64,000 nt of DNA from assembly GCF_004210375.1 (NCBI RefSeq), contig NC_134830.1:47931094-47995093 (forward strand), written 5' to 3'. The notes under the pieces are model-generated. The model did not search any database. It saw only the letters and a list, made by a program, of their open reading frames with translations, and was not told the origin of the DNA. Below, in pieces: positions 45,736 through 58,700 of this stretch (position 1 is its first letter; each line of letters starts with the position of its first letter). The stretch is from Tachypleus tridentatus. Its lineage: Eukaryota > Arthropoda > Merostomata > Xiphosura > Limulidae. A program made the position numbers and the translations under genes.

Positions 45736-46190
45736 TCAAAATAAGTTTAAAATTTCTCAGGATCTAGAAGTAAGTTTCATGTCTTGATGACAAATTTTTC
45801 AGGAATGAGTGTAGGATAAATATTTCTCACTTGGACTAACTTAGCAGAAACTGACTCCTAACGTTTGATCATGAGAATAAGGCAATGATTACTCAGTCTT
45901 TTCTTCGAGACAGCTACCTCATACAAACTGAACATCATCAAGGTTGTTACGTCTCCAATTTGTTATATTACGTGTTACAATTTCAAATAGCCTGAAGCTG
46001 AGTTAAATTGTAGTTTCAATTTAAAAGCTAATTAAATGTCGAAATGTATCCAATTTATGATATTTTTCAACAAGATTGAAACACAGTTTTCTTTCTTAAT
46101 ACAAATATATTTTAATATACAGACAGTAATGCAATTTATAATAACAGTTATTAGAAAAATTATTTATATACAAAAGTTTTAGAAACTTAC

Positions 46191-46556
46191 ACACAATGTG
46201 GAGTCTTCCATTTGGTCTGAACTGGATATTTCATCGACGGTTCACGATGAGCAAATTAGTTCAGAGTTGATAAAGACACAATTCACTTAACGGGGAGTTA
46301 GCTAACTCTTCGTTGATGACATGTGAGTTTTTCATCGCTAAAATTATATAAAGTCTTCGTAAAAGTACTCTCGTCCGATGTTAATGCGTGGAAGCTAGAT
46401 TGTTTGTAATGCTCAAAATCTATAAATGTTCCTGCTCAAATGTCTGTAGTTTCACGATTAATAAGCATTAATCACAGTTATATGTTTACAGGATACCAAT
46501 TGTAGCAAACCTACAATATATGCCATCTATTCGCGTTGCGTTGGTTGCCTTTTATA
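46191..46556 (-). promoter_or_regulatory. Candidate promoter and first exon, copy 1
   Basis: On the minus strand a consensus TATA box (TATAAAAGGC, 46547-46556) lies 313 bp upstream of an ATG at 46232-46234. The ATG opens 14 codons (MKYPVQTKWKTPHC) plus two bases, ending at a perfect donor GTAAGT (exon end 46191). A short upstream ORF precedes it. The whole cassette is repeated in the segmental duplication. It is on the receptor strand and upstream of it, so it could be a 5' exon of that gene, but no linking exon is seen. Confidence 0.18.
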
Positions 46557-48018
46557 AGGTAAAGAGGATAGTTTCTAGAAATTTTAACTAAGGCAAGATT
46601 ACTGGCAGTCACTAGTATCTACATACACACATAGTACATTGTGGATTCTTACACTCGAGAATCTTCTACAAATTTAGTAAATAAGCGAAATTTCGCAATA
46701 CACATTTAACAGTATAAGTTACATGCATTTCCAAACATATATTTTACTGAAACATCGACATTACAATAAATATATAACAGCAAATCTGTCACAAGATGCA
46801 ATTACAAAGTTTCATTGTAAAGGCGTGGTTTTCTTACTTTCTAATAATACATTCACAGCCTACAGTTTTATGCATTATTGGTTGTACCTTATACCAAAAT
46901 ATTTTAAAGAAAAATAGCCAGTGAAACTGTATGCTTATAACACTCTTAAGTCTTCGTGACTGAAATATTCCATCATAACCTAATAAAATATTTGGCACAC
47001 CAAGCTTACATTCCTTAAGATATCCAAGCCAATTTCCGTTAAGTTCAACACTATTGATAAGTTCACTGATTTATTCATATTTCGGCCTAATGTAATCGGA
47101 ATATCTGGCATTACTCTTCTCAGAAATCAACAGAAAAATATGGTTTATCTTGGACATAATCGGAGTTTTTACTACTTTTATTTTCCAGTAAAACTTCACT
47201 ACCTACAGAATATTTAAGTGTCAGAACTGAAACATTGTTACTAGTATTAATAAGAATAACAAATACATTGTATCTTCTAGTAAGACTTCTCATGTCTGTA
47301 ATCATAGTTTACTTCATATCATAAAGTCATAACCTTCAGATATAATCGTTAATCTCCATTTACATGTTGCTTAACAGTTATTATGTGTAACTGATCCATG
47401 ACTAACTTTATGCAATGTTCATAAACTTGTTCAAGCCTACATAAGTCTGTTAAATTTAACACATATATTACTATATACACATATCGTTACCATTGTCACG
47501 TGCGTCAGTAGCTTATAACAGCTGCTGGTATACTCAAAATGCACTTCAACAGCTGTCTTGTATTTCATGAGTTATAAAACACTTTACGTGAATAACGAAG
47601 GTTCATAAGCAGTAGTTTGGCTATTCAGAAAGGGCTTTTATTTCTGAATTAGATGTCTTTAACCCTTTATGACATCTTATTCTCTGCACCGCCAACTACT
47701 TTAAACATTTTCAGACACTGTAACATTGCAGCTCTTAAGCTCAAGTTGGAGAATACTTGAACTGTTGTGAATTTTAAAATTACTGTGTTATTTGAATCTC
47801 CTCTCTAGTCTTGTTACATAAGTAATGTAAGTGAGAGCTCATTACTTCTATTGGCTATCTTAAGTGCTAGTGAGAAAAAATACTTATCTAATTTTCTTGC
47901 TACTGGTGACCTTCCAACTATATTACCGCAAGAGGATAAAAAACGTGGTGTGTGAAGTGAATTAAAAATAATAAAATAATAATTGATTTGCAAACAAAAT
48001 GATTTGATGACTTTCTTC
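46557..48018. other. Duplicated unit, copy 1, no supported gene
   Basis: A 64-codon plus-strand frame (46723-46917) and a 61-codon minus-strand frame (47120-47305) recur in copy 2, but that is expected from recent duplication. No domains recognised. Confidence 0.5.
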
Positions 48019-48278
48019 ATTTGAATTCTACACGAGAACTATCTGCGCGAGCCATTTGTAATTTAGCAGTGTAAGATTCGAGGGAAGGCAACTAGTCTTC
48101 ACCACCCCACGCCAACTTTTCGGCTACTCTTTTACCAACAGGTAGCGGGATTGACTGTCACAGATAATGCCTTCACGGCTGAAAGGGCGAGCATGTATGG
48201 TGTGATGTGGATTAGAACCCGCGACCTCTAAATTACGAGTCCATCACCCTAACCTCCAGTCCAGATCATGCCTGGCTG
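48019..48278 (-). mobile_element. Family A SINE, duplication copy 1
   Basis: Reverse-orientation diverged copy from GCAGTGTAAGATTCGAGGG through ctactcttttaccaacagg to ttacgagtccatcaccctaa. Its counterpart in copy 2 is mostly deleted. Confidence 0.85.
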
Positions 48279-48662
48279 CCTTTCTTAAACAACAAATTAT
48301 ATAGAGACTTCACATACCAGCACCAAAAAAAAAAAATTGAAAATTTCAACGTTAATACATGAAAGTAGAAAACTCACAGTGTAATTTTGTACTAAACTGG
48401 TATCTTTTTTTTTGCCATACTTGTTGACTAAAAAGTAGCAGAATTTTGTCAGTAAGTATTGTTGAACATAAAATCTTTTCAATTAATAACAGTTTAAAAA
48501 ATTAATTTATAAGCATGAATATTGATGGTTGTTTATCGAATTTTTTAATGGATTGTCGAAATTAATATGTATTTTTTAATCAAAACACTCTTCCACTAAT
48601 GAAAATTTCACTGGTTGAATCCAGGTTAGATTTGAGCTATCTGTAAAAATACTAATTAATAT

Positions 48663-48930
48663 GGCCCTGCATGGCCAGGTGGTCAAGGCACTCGACTCTT
48701 AATCCGAGGGTCTCAGGTTCGAATACCTGTCACACCAAACATGCTAGCTCTTTCAGCCGTGGGAGCGTTATAATATGCGGTCAATCCCGCTATTCGATGG
48801 TAAAAGTGTAGCCCAAGAGTTGGCGGTGGGTGACGATGACTAGCTGCCTTCCCTCTAGTCTTGCACTGCTAAATTATGGACGGTTAGCGCAGATAGCTCT
48901 CGTGTAGCTTTGCACAAAATTCCAAAACAA
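48663..48930 (+). mobile_element. Recombinant family A SINE at the duplication junction (SINE-M)
   Basis: The 5' part (GGCCCTGCATGG head, CTCTTAA loop, ATGCTAGCTCTTTC, AAAAGTGTAGCC) matches the right-hand SINE at 52270. From CTTGCACTG (48861) onward it matches the left-hand SINE at 44849. Flanks do not match each other: ACTAATTAATAT on the left, ACATAATAACAA on the right. Confidence 0.95.
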
Positions 48931-49592
48931 ACATAATAACAAAGATGTTCCTGATACAAAAAGTTTATCACAAGCCTTCATTAACACAATAATAAAGACG
49001 TACTCGATACGAAAAAGTTTAACACAAATTTTCATTAACATAATAATAAAGATGTTCTTGATACAAATTTTTTAACACAAACCTTCATTAACATAATGAT
49101 AAAGATGTACTTGATAGGAAAACTTTTAATACAAACCTTCATTAACATAATAATGAAGATGTACTCGATACAAATAATTTAACACAAATCTTCATTAACA
49201 TAATAATAAAGATGTTCTTGATACAAATAGTTTGACACAAACCTTCATTAACATAATAATAAAGATGTACTCGATACAAATAGTTTGACACAAACCTTCA
49301 TTAACATAATAATAAAGATGTACTCGATACAAATAGTTTGACACAAACATTCATTAACATAATAATAAAGATGTACTCGATACAAGAGAGTTTAACACAA
49401 ACCTTAATTAACATAATAATGAAGATGTACTTGATACAAAATAGTTTGACACAAACCTTCATTAACATAATAATAAAGATGTACTCGATACAAATAGTTT
49501 GACACAAACCTTCATTAACATAATAATAAAGATGTACTCGATACAAGATAGTTTAACAGAAATCTTCATCAACACAATAATGAAGATGTACC
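48931..49592. repeat. 53-bp minisatellite, duplication copy 2
   Basis: Same unit as 44812-45735 but longer by about 60 bp, about one unit gained, and with local rearrangement. An 81-codon open frame on it is a repeat by-product. Confidence 0.93.
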
Positions 49593-50062
49593 TAATTTCT
49601 CAAAATAAGATTAAAATTTCTCTTGATCTAGAAGTAAGTTTCATGTCTTGATGACAAATTTTTCAGGAATGAGTGTAGGCTAAATAGTGAAATATTTCTC
49701 ACTTGGACTAACTTAGCAGAAACTGACTCCTAACGTTTGACCATAAGAATAAGGCAACGATTACTCAGTCTTTTCTTCGAGACAGCTTCCTCATACAAAC
49801 TGAACATCATCAAGGTTGTTACGTCTCCAATTTGTTATATTACGTGTTACAATTTCAAATAGCCTGAAGCTGAGTTAAATTGTAGTTTCAATTTAGAAGC
49901 TAATTAAATGTCGAAATGTATCCAATTTATGATATTTGTCAACAAGATTGAAACACAGTTTTCTTTCTTAATACAAATATATTTTAATATACAGACAGTA
50001 ATGCAATTTATAATAACAGTTATTAGAAAAATTATTTATATACAAAAGTTTTAGAAACTTAC

Positions 50063-50428
50063 ACACAATGTGGAGTCTTCCATCTGGTCTGAACTGGGTA
50101 TTTCATCGACGGTTCACGATGAGCAAATTAGTTCCGAGTTGATAAAGACACAATTCACTTAACGGGGAGTTAGCTAACTCTTCGTTGATGACATGTGAGT
50201 TTTTCATCGCTAAAATTATATAAAGTCTTCGTAAAAGTACTCTCGTCCGATGTTAATGCGTGGAAGCTAGATTGTTTGTAATGCTCAAAATCTATAAATG
50301 TTCCTGCTCAAATATCTGTAGTTTCACGATTAATAAGCATTAATCACAGTTATATGTTTACAGGATACCAATTGTAGCAAACCTACAATATATGCCATCT
50401 ATTCGCGTTGCATTGGTTGCCTTTTATA
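50063..50428 (-). promoter_or_regulatory. Candidate promoter and first exon, copy 2
   Basis: Duplicate of the cassette at 46191-46556. TATAAAAGGC lies at 50419-50428, the ATG at 50104-50106, and the peptide is MKYPVQTRWKTPHC (one Lys to Arg change, one silent change in the Tyr codon). The same GTAAGT donor and the same 313-bp spacing are kept. Conservation here mainly reflects recent duplication. Confidence 0.17.
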
Positions 50429-51893
50429 AGCTAAAGAGGATAGTTTCTAGAAATTTTAACTAAGGCAAGATTACTGGCAGTCACTAGTATCTACATACAC
50501 ACATAGTACATTGTGGATTCTTACACTCGAGAATCTTCTACAAATTTAGTAAATAAGCGAAATTTCGCAATACACATTTAACAGTATAAGTTACATGCAT
50601 TTCCAAACATATATTTTACTGAAACATCGGCATTACAATAAATATATAACAGCAAATCTGTCACAAGATGCAATTACAAAGTTTCATTGTAAAGGCGTGG
50701 TTTTCTTACTTTCTAATAATACATTCACAGCCTACAATTTTATGCATTATTGGTTGTACCTTCTACCAAAATATGTTAAAGAAAAATAGCCAGTGAAACT
50801 GTATGCTTATAACACTCTTAAGTTTTCGTGACTGAAATATTCCATCATAACCTAATAAAATATTTGGCACACCAATCTTACATTCCTTAAGATATCCAAG
50901 CCAATTTCCGTTAAGTTCAACACTATTGATAAGTTCACTGATTTATTCATATTTGGGCCTAATGTAATCGGAATGTCTGGCATTACTCTTCCCAGAAATC
51001 AACAGAAAAATATGGTTTATCTTGGACATAATCGGAGTTTTTACTACTTTTATTTTCCAGTAAAACTTCACTACCTACAGAATATTTAAGTGTCAGAACT
51101 GAAACATTGTTACTAGTATTAATAAGAATAACAAATACATTGTATCTTCCAGTAAGACTTCTCATGTCTGTAATCATAGTTTACTTCATATCATAAAGTC
51201 ATAACCTTCAGATATAATCGTTTATCTCCATTTACATGTTGCTTAACAGTTATTATGTGTAACTGATCCATGACTAACTTTATGCAATGTTCATAAACTT
51301 GTTCAAGCCAACATACGTCTGTTAAATTTAACACATATATTACTATATACACATATCGTTACCATTGTCACGTGCGTCAGTAGCTTATAACAGCTGCTGG
51401 TATACTCAAAATGTACTTCAACAGCTGTCTTGTATTTCATGAGTTATAAAACACTTTACGTGAATAATGAAGGTTCATAAGCAGTAGTTTGGCTATTCAG
51501 AAAGGGCTTTTATTTCTGAATTAGATGTCTTTAACCCTTTATGACATCTTATTCTCTGCACCGCCAACTACTTTAAACATTTTCAGACACTGTAACATTG
51601 CAGCTCTTAAGCTCAAGTTGGAGAATACTTGAACTGTTGTGAATTTTAAAATTACTGTGTTATTTGAATCTTCTCTCTAGTCTTGTTACATAAGTAAAGT
51701 AAGTGAGAGCTCATTACTTCTATTGGCTATCTTAAGTGCTAGTGAGAAAAAATACCTATCTAATTTTTCTTGCTACTGGTGACCTTCCAACTATATTACC
51801 ACAAGAGGATAAAAAACGTAGTGTGTGAAGTGAATTAAAACTAATAAAATAATATAATTGATTTGCAAACAAAATGATTTGATGACTTTCTTA

Positions 51894-51996
51894 ATTTGAA
51901 TTCTACACGGGAACTATCTGCGCGAGCCATTTGTAATTTAGCAGTGTAAGATTCGAGGGAAGGCAACTAGTCCTCACCACCCCACGCCAACTCTTG
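51894..51996 (-). mobile_element. Family A SINE remnant, duplication copy 2
   Basis: Counterpart of the SINE at 48019, cut after ccccacgccaactc by a 268-bp deletion relative to copy 1. Confidence 0.85.
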
Positions 51997-52269
51997 TACT
52001 AAACTGGTATCTTTTTTTTTGCCATACTTATTGACTAAAATGTAGCAGAATTTTGTCAGTAAGTATTGTTGAACATAAAATCTTTTCAATTAATAACAGT
52101 TTAAAAAATTAATTTATAAGCATGAATATTGATGGTTGTTTATCGAATTTTTTAATGGATTGTCGAAATTAATATGTATTTTTTAATCAAAACACTCTTC
52201 CACTAATGAAAATTTCACTGGTTGAATCCAGGTTAGATTTGAGCTATCTGTGGAAATACTAATTAATAT

Positions 52270-52541
52270 GGCCCTGCATGGCTAGGTGGTCAAGGCACTC
52301 GACTCTTAATCCGAGGGTCTCAGGTTCGAATACCTGTCACACCAAACATGCTAGCTCTTTTAGCCGTGGGAGCGTTATAAAATGCGGTCAATTTCGCTAT
52401 TCGATGGTAAAAGTGTAGCCCAAGAGTTGGCGGTGGGTGATGATGACTAGCTGCCTTCCCTCTAGTCTTACACTGCTAAATCAGGGACGATAACAACAGA
52501 TAGCCCTCGTGTAGATTTGCGCGAAAATCAGAAACAAGCAA
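52270..52541 (+). mobile_element. Family A SINE at the right edge of the segmental duplication (SINE-R)
   Basis: GGCCCTGCATGGCTAGG head with CTCTTAA loop; tail CTTACACTGCTAAATCAGGG. Perfect 12-bp target duplication ACTAATTAATAT (52258-52269 and 52542-52553). Confidence 0.95.
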
Positions 52542-52754
52542 ACTAATTAATATAACGGCTTTGATCTTAACTTTACAAAAAACAGTATAAAGAATGTCAA
52601 ATTTGATTCACAAAGTGAAAGTGTACAAACTTACAGATTGTATATATTAATTAGTGTTGGAATTCGTTATAATGGGAAACTATACATACCTCATTACTAC
52701 AAACAGTCTTTCACTATGAGCACCACTTGTCTCATATCTGTATACGACGTGCAC

Positions 52755-55700
52755 TAATTAACAAAAACACCAGCTTAACTACCATCTGATATACTGTTTT
52801 ACCATAACAAAAACACTAGCTCAAATACCATGAGATATAGTGAAAAACACCGGCTCAACAATGTGATATACTGATTTTACATAAGAAAAAACACCGGCTT
52901 AATTCTCATGAGATATACTTTTTCTACATAAGAAAAACACCGTCTCTACAATATCATATACGGTTTTTACATAAAAAAATATCTTCTTTACCATGTGATA
53001 TACTGTTCTTACATAAGAAAAACACCGGGTCTACCATACGATATACAGTATTAACAAAGGAAAACACCAGCTTAACTACCATGTAATAAACTGTTTTTAC
53101 ATAAGAAAACCACCAGCTTAACGACCATGTGATACATGGTTTTCACCTAAGAAAAACACCAGCTTAACTACTGTGCGATATACTGTTTTTACATCAGAGA
53201 AAACACTGGCTCAACTACCATGAGTTATATTATTTACATAAGAAAAACACCAAGTTAACATCCATGTCATATACTGTTTTTACATCAGAAAACAACCGGC
53301 TAAACTACCATGTGACATACTGTTTTTACATCAGAAAACAACCGGCTAAACTACCATGTGACATACTGTCTTTATATAAGAAAACAACCAACAAAAATAC
53401 CATGTGATATAATGTTTTTAAACAAGAAAAATACCAAATCTACCATTTGATATACTGTTTTTACATAAGAAAAACACTAGCTGAATTGCCATGTGATATA
53501 TTGTTTTTACATAGAAAAACACCAGCTTCAATACTATGTCATATACTATTTTTACATGAAAAAACACCTGCTCAACCACCATGTGATTCATTGTTTAACT
53601 GACATCAGATATTATGCTTTTACATAAGAAAAAAAACTGGTTTAACTACCATGTAATATACTGTTTTTACATAAGAAAAACACTGGCTCTACCATGCGAT
53701 ATACTAATTTTACCTTAGAAAAGCACTATTTAAATACCATGTGATATAGTGTTTTTACCTAACAAAAACACCAGCTTAACTACCATGTGATATACTGTTT
53801 TTACATAGGACAAACACCAGTTTAACGGCCATGTGATATACTGTTTTCACATAAGAAAACAACCGGCATAACTACCATTTGATATACTGTTTTGCATAAA
53901 AAACAACTTAACTACCATTTGATATAGTGTTTTTTCATAGCAAAAACATCAGCTTTACTACTATGTGATATACTGTTTTCACATAAGAGAAAACCTCGGC
54001 TTAACAATGACGTGTTATTGTTTTTACATAAGAAAAACACCGGTTATATTATCAAGTGATATACTGTTTTTACACAAGAAAAAACCACATTAACTTCCAT
54101 CTGATATGCTGTTTTTACATGAGAAAACAACCGGCTTATCAGCCATGTGATGTACTGTTTTCACATAAGATGACAAGTGGCTTAACTACCATATGATATA
54201 CTGTTTTGACCTAAAAAAACATCGGCTTAACTACCACGAGATATACTTTTTTTTTTACATAAAACATACACTGGCTTGACCATGTGATATACTATTTTTA
54301 CCTAAGAAAAACACTAGCATAACTACCATGTGATATACTGTTTTTACATAAGAAACCAACCGGCTTAACTACCACGAGATATATTGTTGTTATATAAGAA
54401 AATAACACTTCTTTAACTACAGTGTGTTATATACTGTTTTTACATAGGATAAACCCCAGTTTAACAGCCATGTGATATACTGTTTTGACATAAGAAAAAC
54501 GCTCGCTTAACTACCACGAGATATACTGTTTTTACATAAGAAGAACACCAGCTTACCTAACATGGAATATATTGTTTGTACATAAGAAGAACACTGGCTC
54601 TACCATGCGATATACTAAGTTCACCTTACAAAAGCACTATTTAAATACCATGTGATACAGTGTTTTTTACCTAAGAGGAACACCAGCTTAACTACCATGT
54701 GATATACTGCTTTTACCTGGGAAAACACTAGCTTGACTACCATTTGATATACTGTTTTTACATAAGAAAAACCGGCTTAACTACCGTGTGATATACTGTT
54801 TCACATAAGAAAAAACCGATTATCTACCAGGTGATATACTGTTTTAACCCAAGAAAAAATTCCGACTTAACTAACATGAGATATACTATATTTACATAAG
54901 AGAAACACCGGTTTACTACGATGTATTATAGTTTTTACATGAGAAAAAAAGCAGTTTAACTATCATGTGATATACTGTTTTTACATAAGAAAAAACACCG
55001 GCTTTACTTCCATTTCTTATAGTATATACATATGAAAAACACCGGGTTAACTGCCTTGTTATATAATGTTTTTACATAAAAAAACACAAGCTAAACTACC
55101 ATGTGTTATTGTGTTTTAACATAGGAAAAACACCAGCTTAACTACCACGAAATACCTTTTTTACATAAAAAATACACTGGCTCAAACATGTGATATACAA
55201 TTCTTACCTCGGAAAAACACCAGCTTAAATACAATGTGATATACTTTTTTTACATAAGAGAAAAACACTGGTTTAACTACCGTATGATACACAGTTTTTA
55301 CTTAGAACAAACTCCAGTTTAACGGACATTTGATATACAATTTAACGGACATTTGATATACTATTTTGATATAAGTAAAACACCGGCTTAACTACCTCGA
55401 GATATACTGTTTTTACACAAGAAAAACACCAGTTTTACTACCGTGTAAGAAACTCTTTTAACATATGAAAGACACCAACTCTACCTCATGATATATTCTT
55501 TTTCTGAAGAAAAACACTAGCTTAAATACCATGTGATATACTGTTTTTACATAATAAAACAACATAACTACCATGTGATATAGTGTTTTTTCATAGGTAA
55601 AACACCAGCTTTACTACTATGTGATATACTGCTTTTACATAGGAGAAAACATCAACTTAACTTCCATGTGATATACTGTTTTTACATAAAAAACACCTGC

Positions 55701-58700
55701 TTAACTACCACAAGATATACTATTTTTCATAAAAAAAACACCGGCCCTACCATGTGTTATACATTTTTTACATAAGAAAACCACCGGCTCTTCCATGCGA
55801 TATACTAATTTTATCTCAAAAAAACACTACCTACGATACCATGTGATATAGTGTTTTTACATAAGAAAAACACCAGCTTAACTACCATGTGATATAGTGT
55901 TTTTACATAAGAAAAACACCAGCTTATCTACCATGTGATATAGTTTTTTTAACATAAGACAAAAACACTGGTTTAACTACAGTGTGATATACTTTTTTGA
56001 CATAAGAAAAACACCTGCTTAACTCTCACGAGATATACTGTTTTTACATAAGAAAAACTTCGGCACTTCCTTGTGATATACTGTTTTTACATAAAAAAAA
56101 CACAAGCTTAACTACCATGTGATATTCTGTTTTTACATAAAAAACAACTTAACTACCATGTGATATAGTGTTTTTCATAGAAACACACCAACTTTACTTC
56201 AATGTGATATACTGTTTTTACATAAGAGAATCACCAACTCTACCATTTGATATTCGGTTTTAACATAAAAAAACACCGGCTTAACTAACACGAGATATAC
56301 TTTTTTTAGATAAAACATACACTGGCTTGACCATGTGATATACTATTTTTTACCTAAGAAAAACACTAGCTTAACTACAATGTGATATACTGTTTTTACA
56401 TAAGAAACCAACCGGCTTAACTGCCATGTGATAGAGTGTTTTTACATAAGAAAAACACCAGCTTAACTACCATCTGGTATACTGTTTTCACCTAAGAAAA
56501 TAACACTGGTTTAACTACAGTGTGATATACTGTTTTTACATAGGACAAACCCCAGTTTAACGGCCATGTGATATACTGTTTTGACATAAGAAAAACACCA
56601 GCGTAACTACCACGAGATATACTGTTTTTAAATAAGAAAAACACCAGCTTACCTACCATGTAATATACTAAGTTTACTTTAGAAAAGCATAATTTAAAAA
56701 CCATGTGATATACTGTTTTTACATAACAAAAAACACCGACTTAACTACCATGTGACATACTGTTTTTATATCAGAAAAAACCGGTTCAAATACCATGTGA
56801 TATACTGTTTTACATAAGATAAAATTGATGTATCGAACATGTGATATTCTTTTTTAACATAAAAAAACCGGCTCTTCCATGTGATACACTGTTTTTTACC
56901 CAAGAAAAAATTTCGACTTAACTACCATGATATATACCATATTTACATAAGAGAAACACCGGCTTAACTACCTCGAGATATACTGTTTTACATAAGAAAA
57001 CCACCAGATTTAATACCATGTAATAAACTGTTTTTACATATGAAAAACACCGGCTCTACCTCATGATATATTCTTTTTCTGAAGAAAAACACTAGCTTAA
57101 CTACCATGTGATATACTGTTTCTACATAAGAAAACAACATAACTACCATGTGATATAGTGTTTTTTCATAGGTAAAACACCAGCTTTACTACTATGTGAT
57201 ATACTGCTTTTACATAGGAGAAAACATCAACTTAACTTCCATGTGATATACTGTTTTTACATAAAAAACACCTGCTTAACTACCACAAGATATACTATTT
57301 TTCATAACAAAACAACCGGCTCTTCCATGCGATATACTAATTTTATCTCAAAAAAACACTACCTACGATACCATGTGATATATTGTTTTTACATAAGAAA
57401 AACACCAGCTTAACTACCATGTGATATAGTTTTTTAACATAAGACAAAAACACTGGTTTAACTACAGTGTGATATACTTTTTTGACATAAGAAAAACACC
57501 CGCTTAACTATCACGAGATATACTGTTTTTACATAAGTAAAACTTCGGCACTTCCTTGTGATATACTGTTTTTACATAAAAAAACACAAGCTTAACTACC
57601 ATGTAATATTCTGTTTTTACATAAAAAACAACTTAACTACCATGTGATATAGTATTTTTTCATAGGAAAAACACCATCTTTACTTCAATGTGATATACTG
57701 TTTTTACATAAGAGAATCACCAACTCTACCATTTGATATTCGGTTTTAACATAAAAAAAACACCGGCTTAACTAACACGAGATATACTTTTTTTAGATAA
57801 AACATACACTGGCTTGACCATGTGATATACTATTTTTACCTAAGAAAAACACTAGCTTAACTACAATGTGATATACTGTTTTTACATAAGAAACCAACCG
57901 GCTTAACTACCATGTGATAGAGTGTTTTCACATAAGAAAAACACCAGCTTAACTACCATCTGGTATACTGTTTTCACCTAAGAAAATAACAATGGTTCAA
58001 CTACAGTGTGATATACTGTTTTTACATAGGACAAACCCCAGTTTAACGGCCATGTGATATACTGTTTTGACATAAGAAAAACACCAGCGTAACTACCACG
58101 AGATATACTGTTTTTAAATAAGAAAAACACCAGCTTACCTACCATGTAATATACTAAGTTTACTTTAGAAAAGCATAATTTAAAAACCATGTGATATACT
58201 GTTTTTACATAACAAAAAACACCGACTTAACTACCATGTGACATACTGTTTTTATATCAGAAAAAACCGGTTCAAATACCATGTGATATACTGTTTTACA
58301 TAAGATAAAATTGATGTATCGAACATGTGATATTCTTTTTTAACATAAAAAAACCGGCTCTTCCATGTGATACACTGTTTTTATTCAAAAAAAAATTTCG
58401 ACTTAACTACCATGATATATATCATATTTACATAAGAGAAACACCGGCTTAACTACCTCGAGATATACTGTTTTACATAAGAAAACCACCAGATTTACTA
58501 CCATGTGATATAGTTTTTTAACATAAGACAAAAACACTGGTTTAACTACAGTGTGATATACTTTTTTTGACATAAGAAAAACACCAGCTTAACTATCACG
58601 AGATATACTGTTTTTACATAAGTAAAACTTCGGCACTTCCTTGTGATATACTGTTTTTACATAAAAAAACACAAGCTTAACTACCATGTAATATTCTGTA

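Larger units (their letters stand above)
45029..48840. repeat. Segmental duplication, copy 1
   Basis: Nearly identical to 48841-52445. Both copies contain the 53-bp minisatellite, the candidate promoter/first-exon cassette, a 64-codon plus-strand open frame and a reverse SINE. Copy boundaries fall inside family A SINEs. Confidence 0.97.
48841..52445. repeat. Segmental duplication, copy 2
   Basis: Offset from copy 1 is about 3812 bp at the start and 3872 bp after the minisatellite. It then drops to 3607 bp past a 268-bp deletion near 51996. The remaining differences are scattered substitutions. Confidence 0.97.

Noticed and set aside
46723-46917. 64-codon open frame conserved at 50595-50789
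   Set aside because: The similarity is fully explained by the recent segmental duplication. No domain or splice signals support it.
56492-58190. Two near-identical 70-codon open frames
   Set aside because: They lie in the 46-bp satellite and are copies from its higher-order structure.
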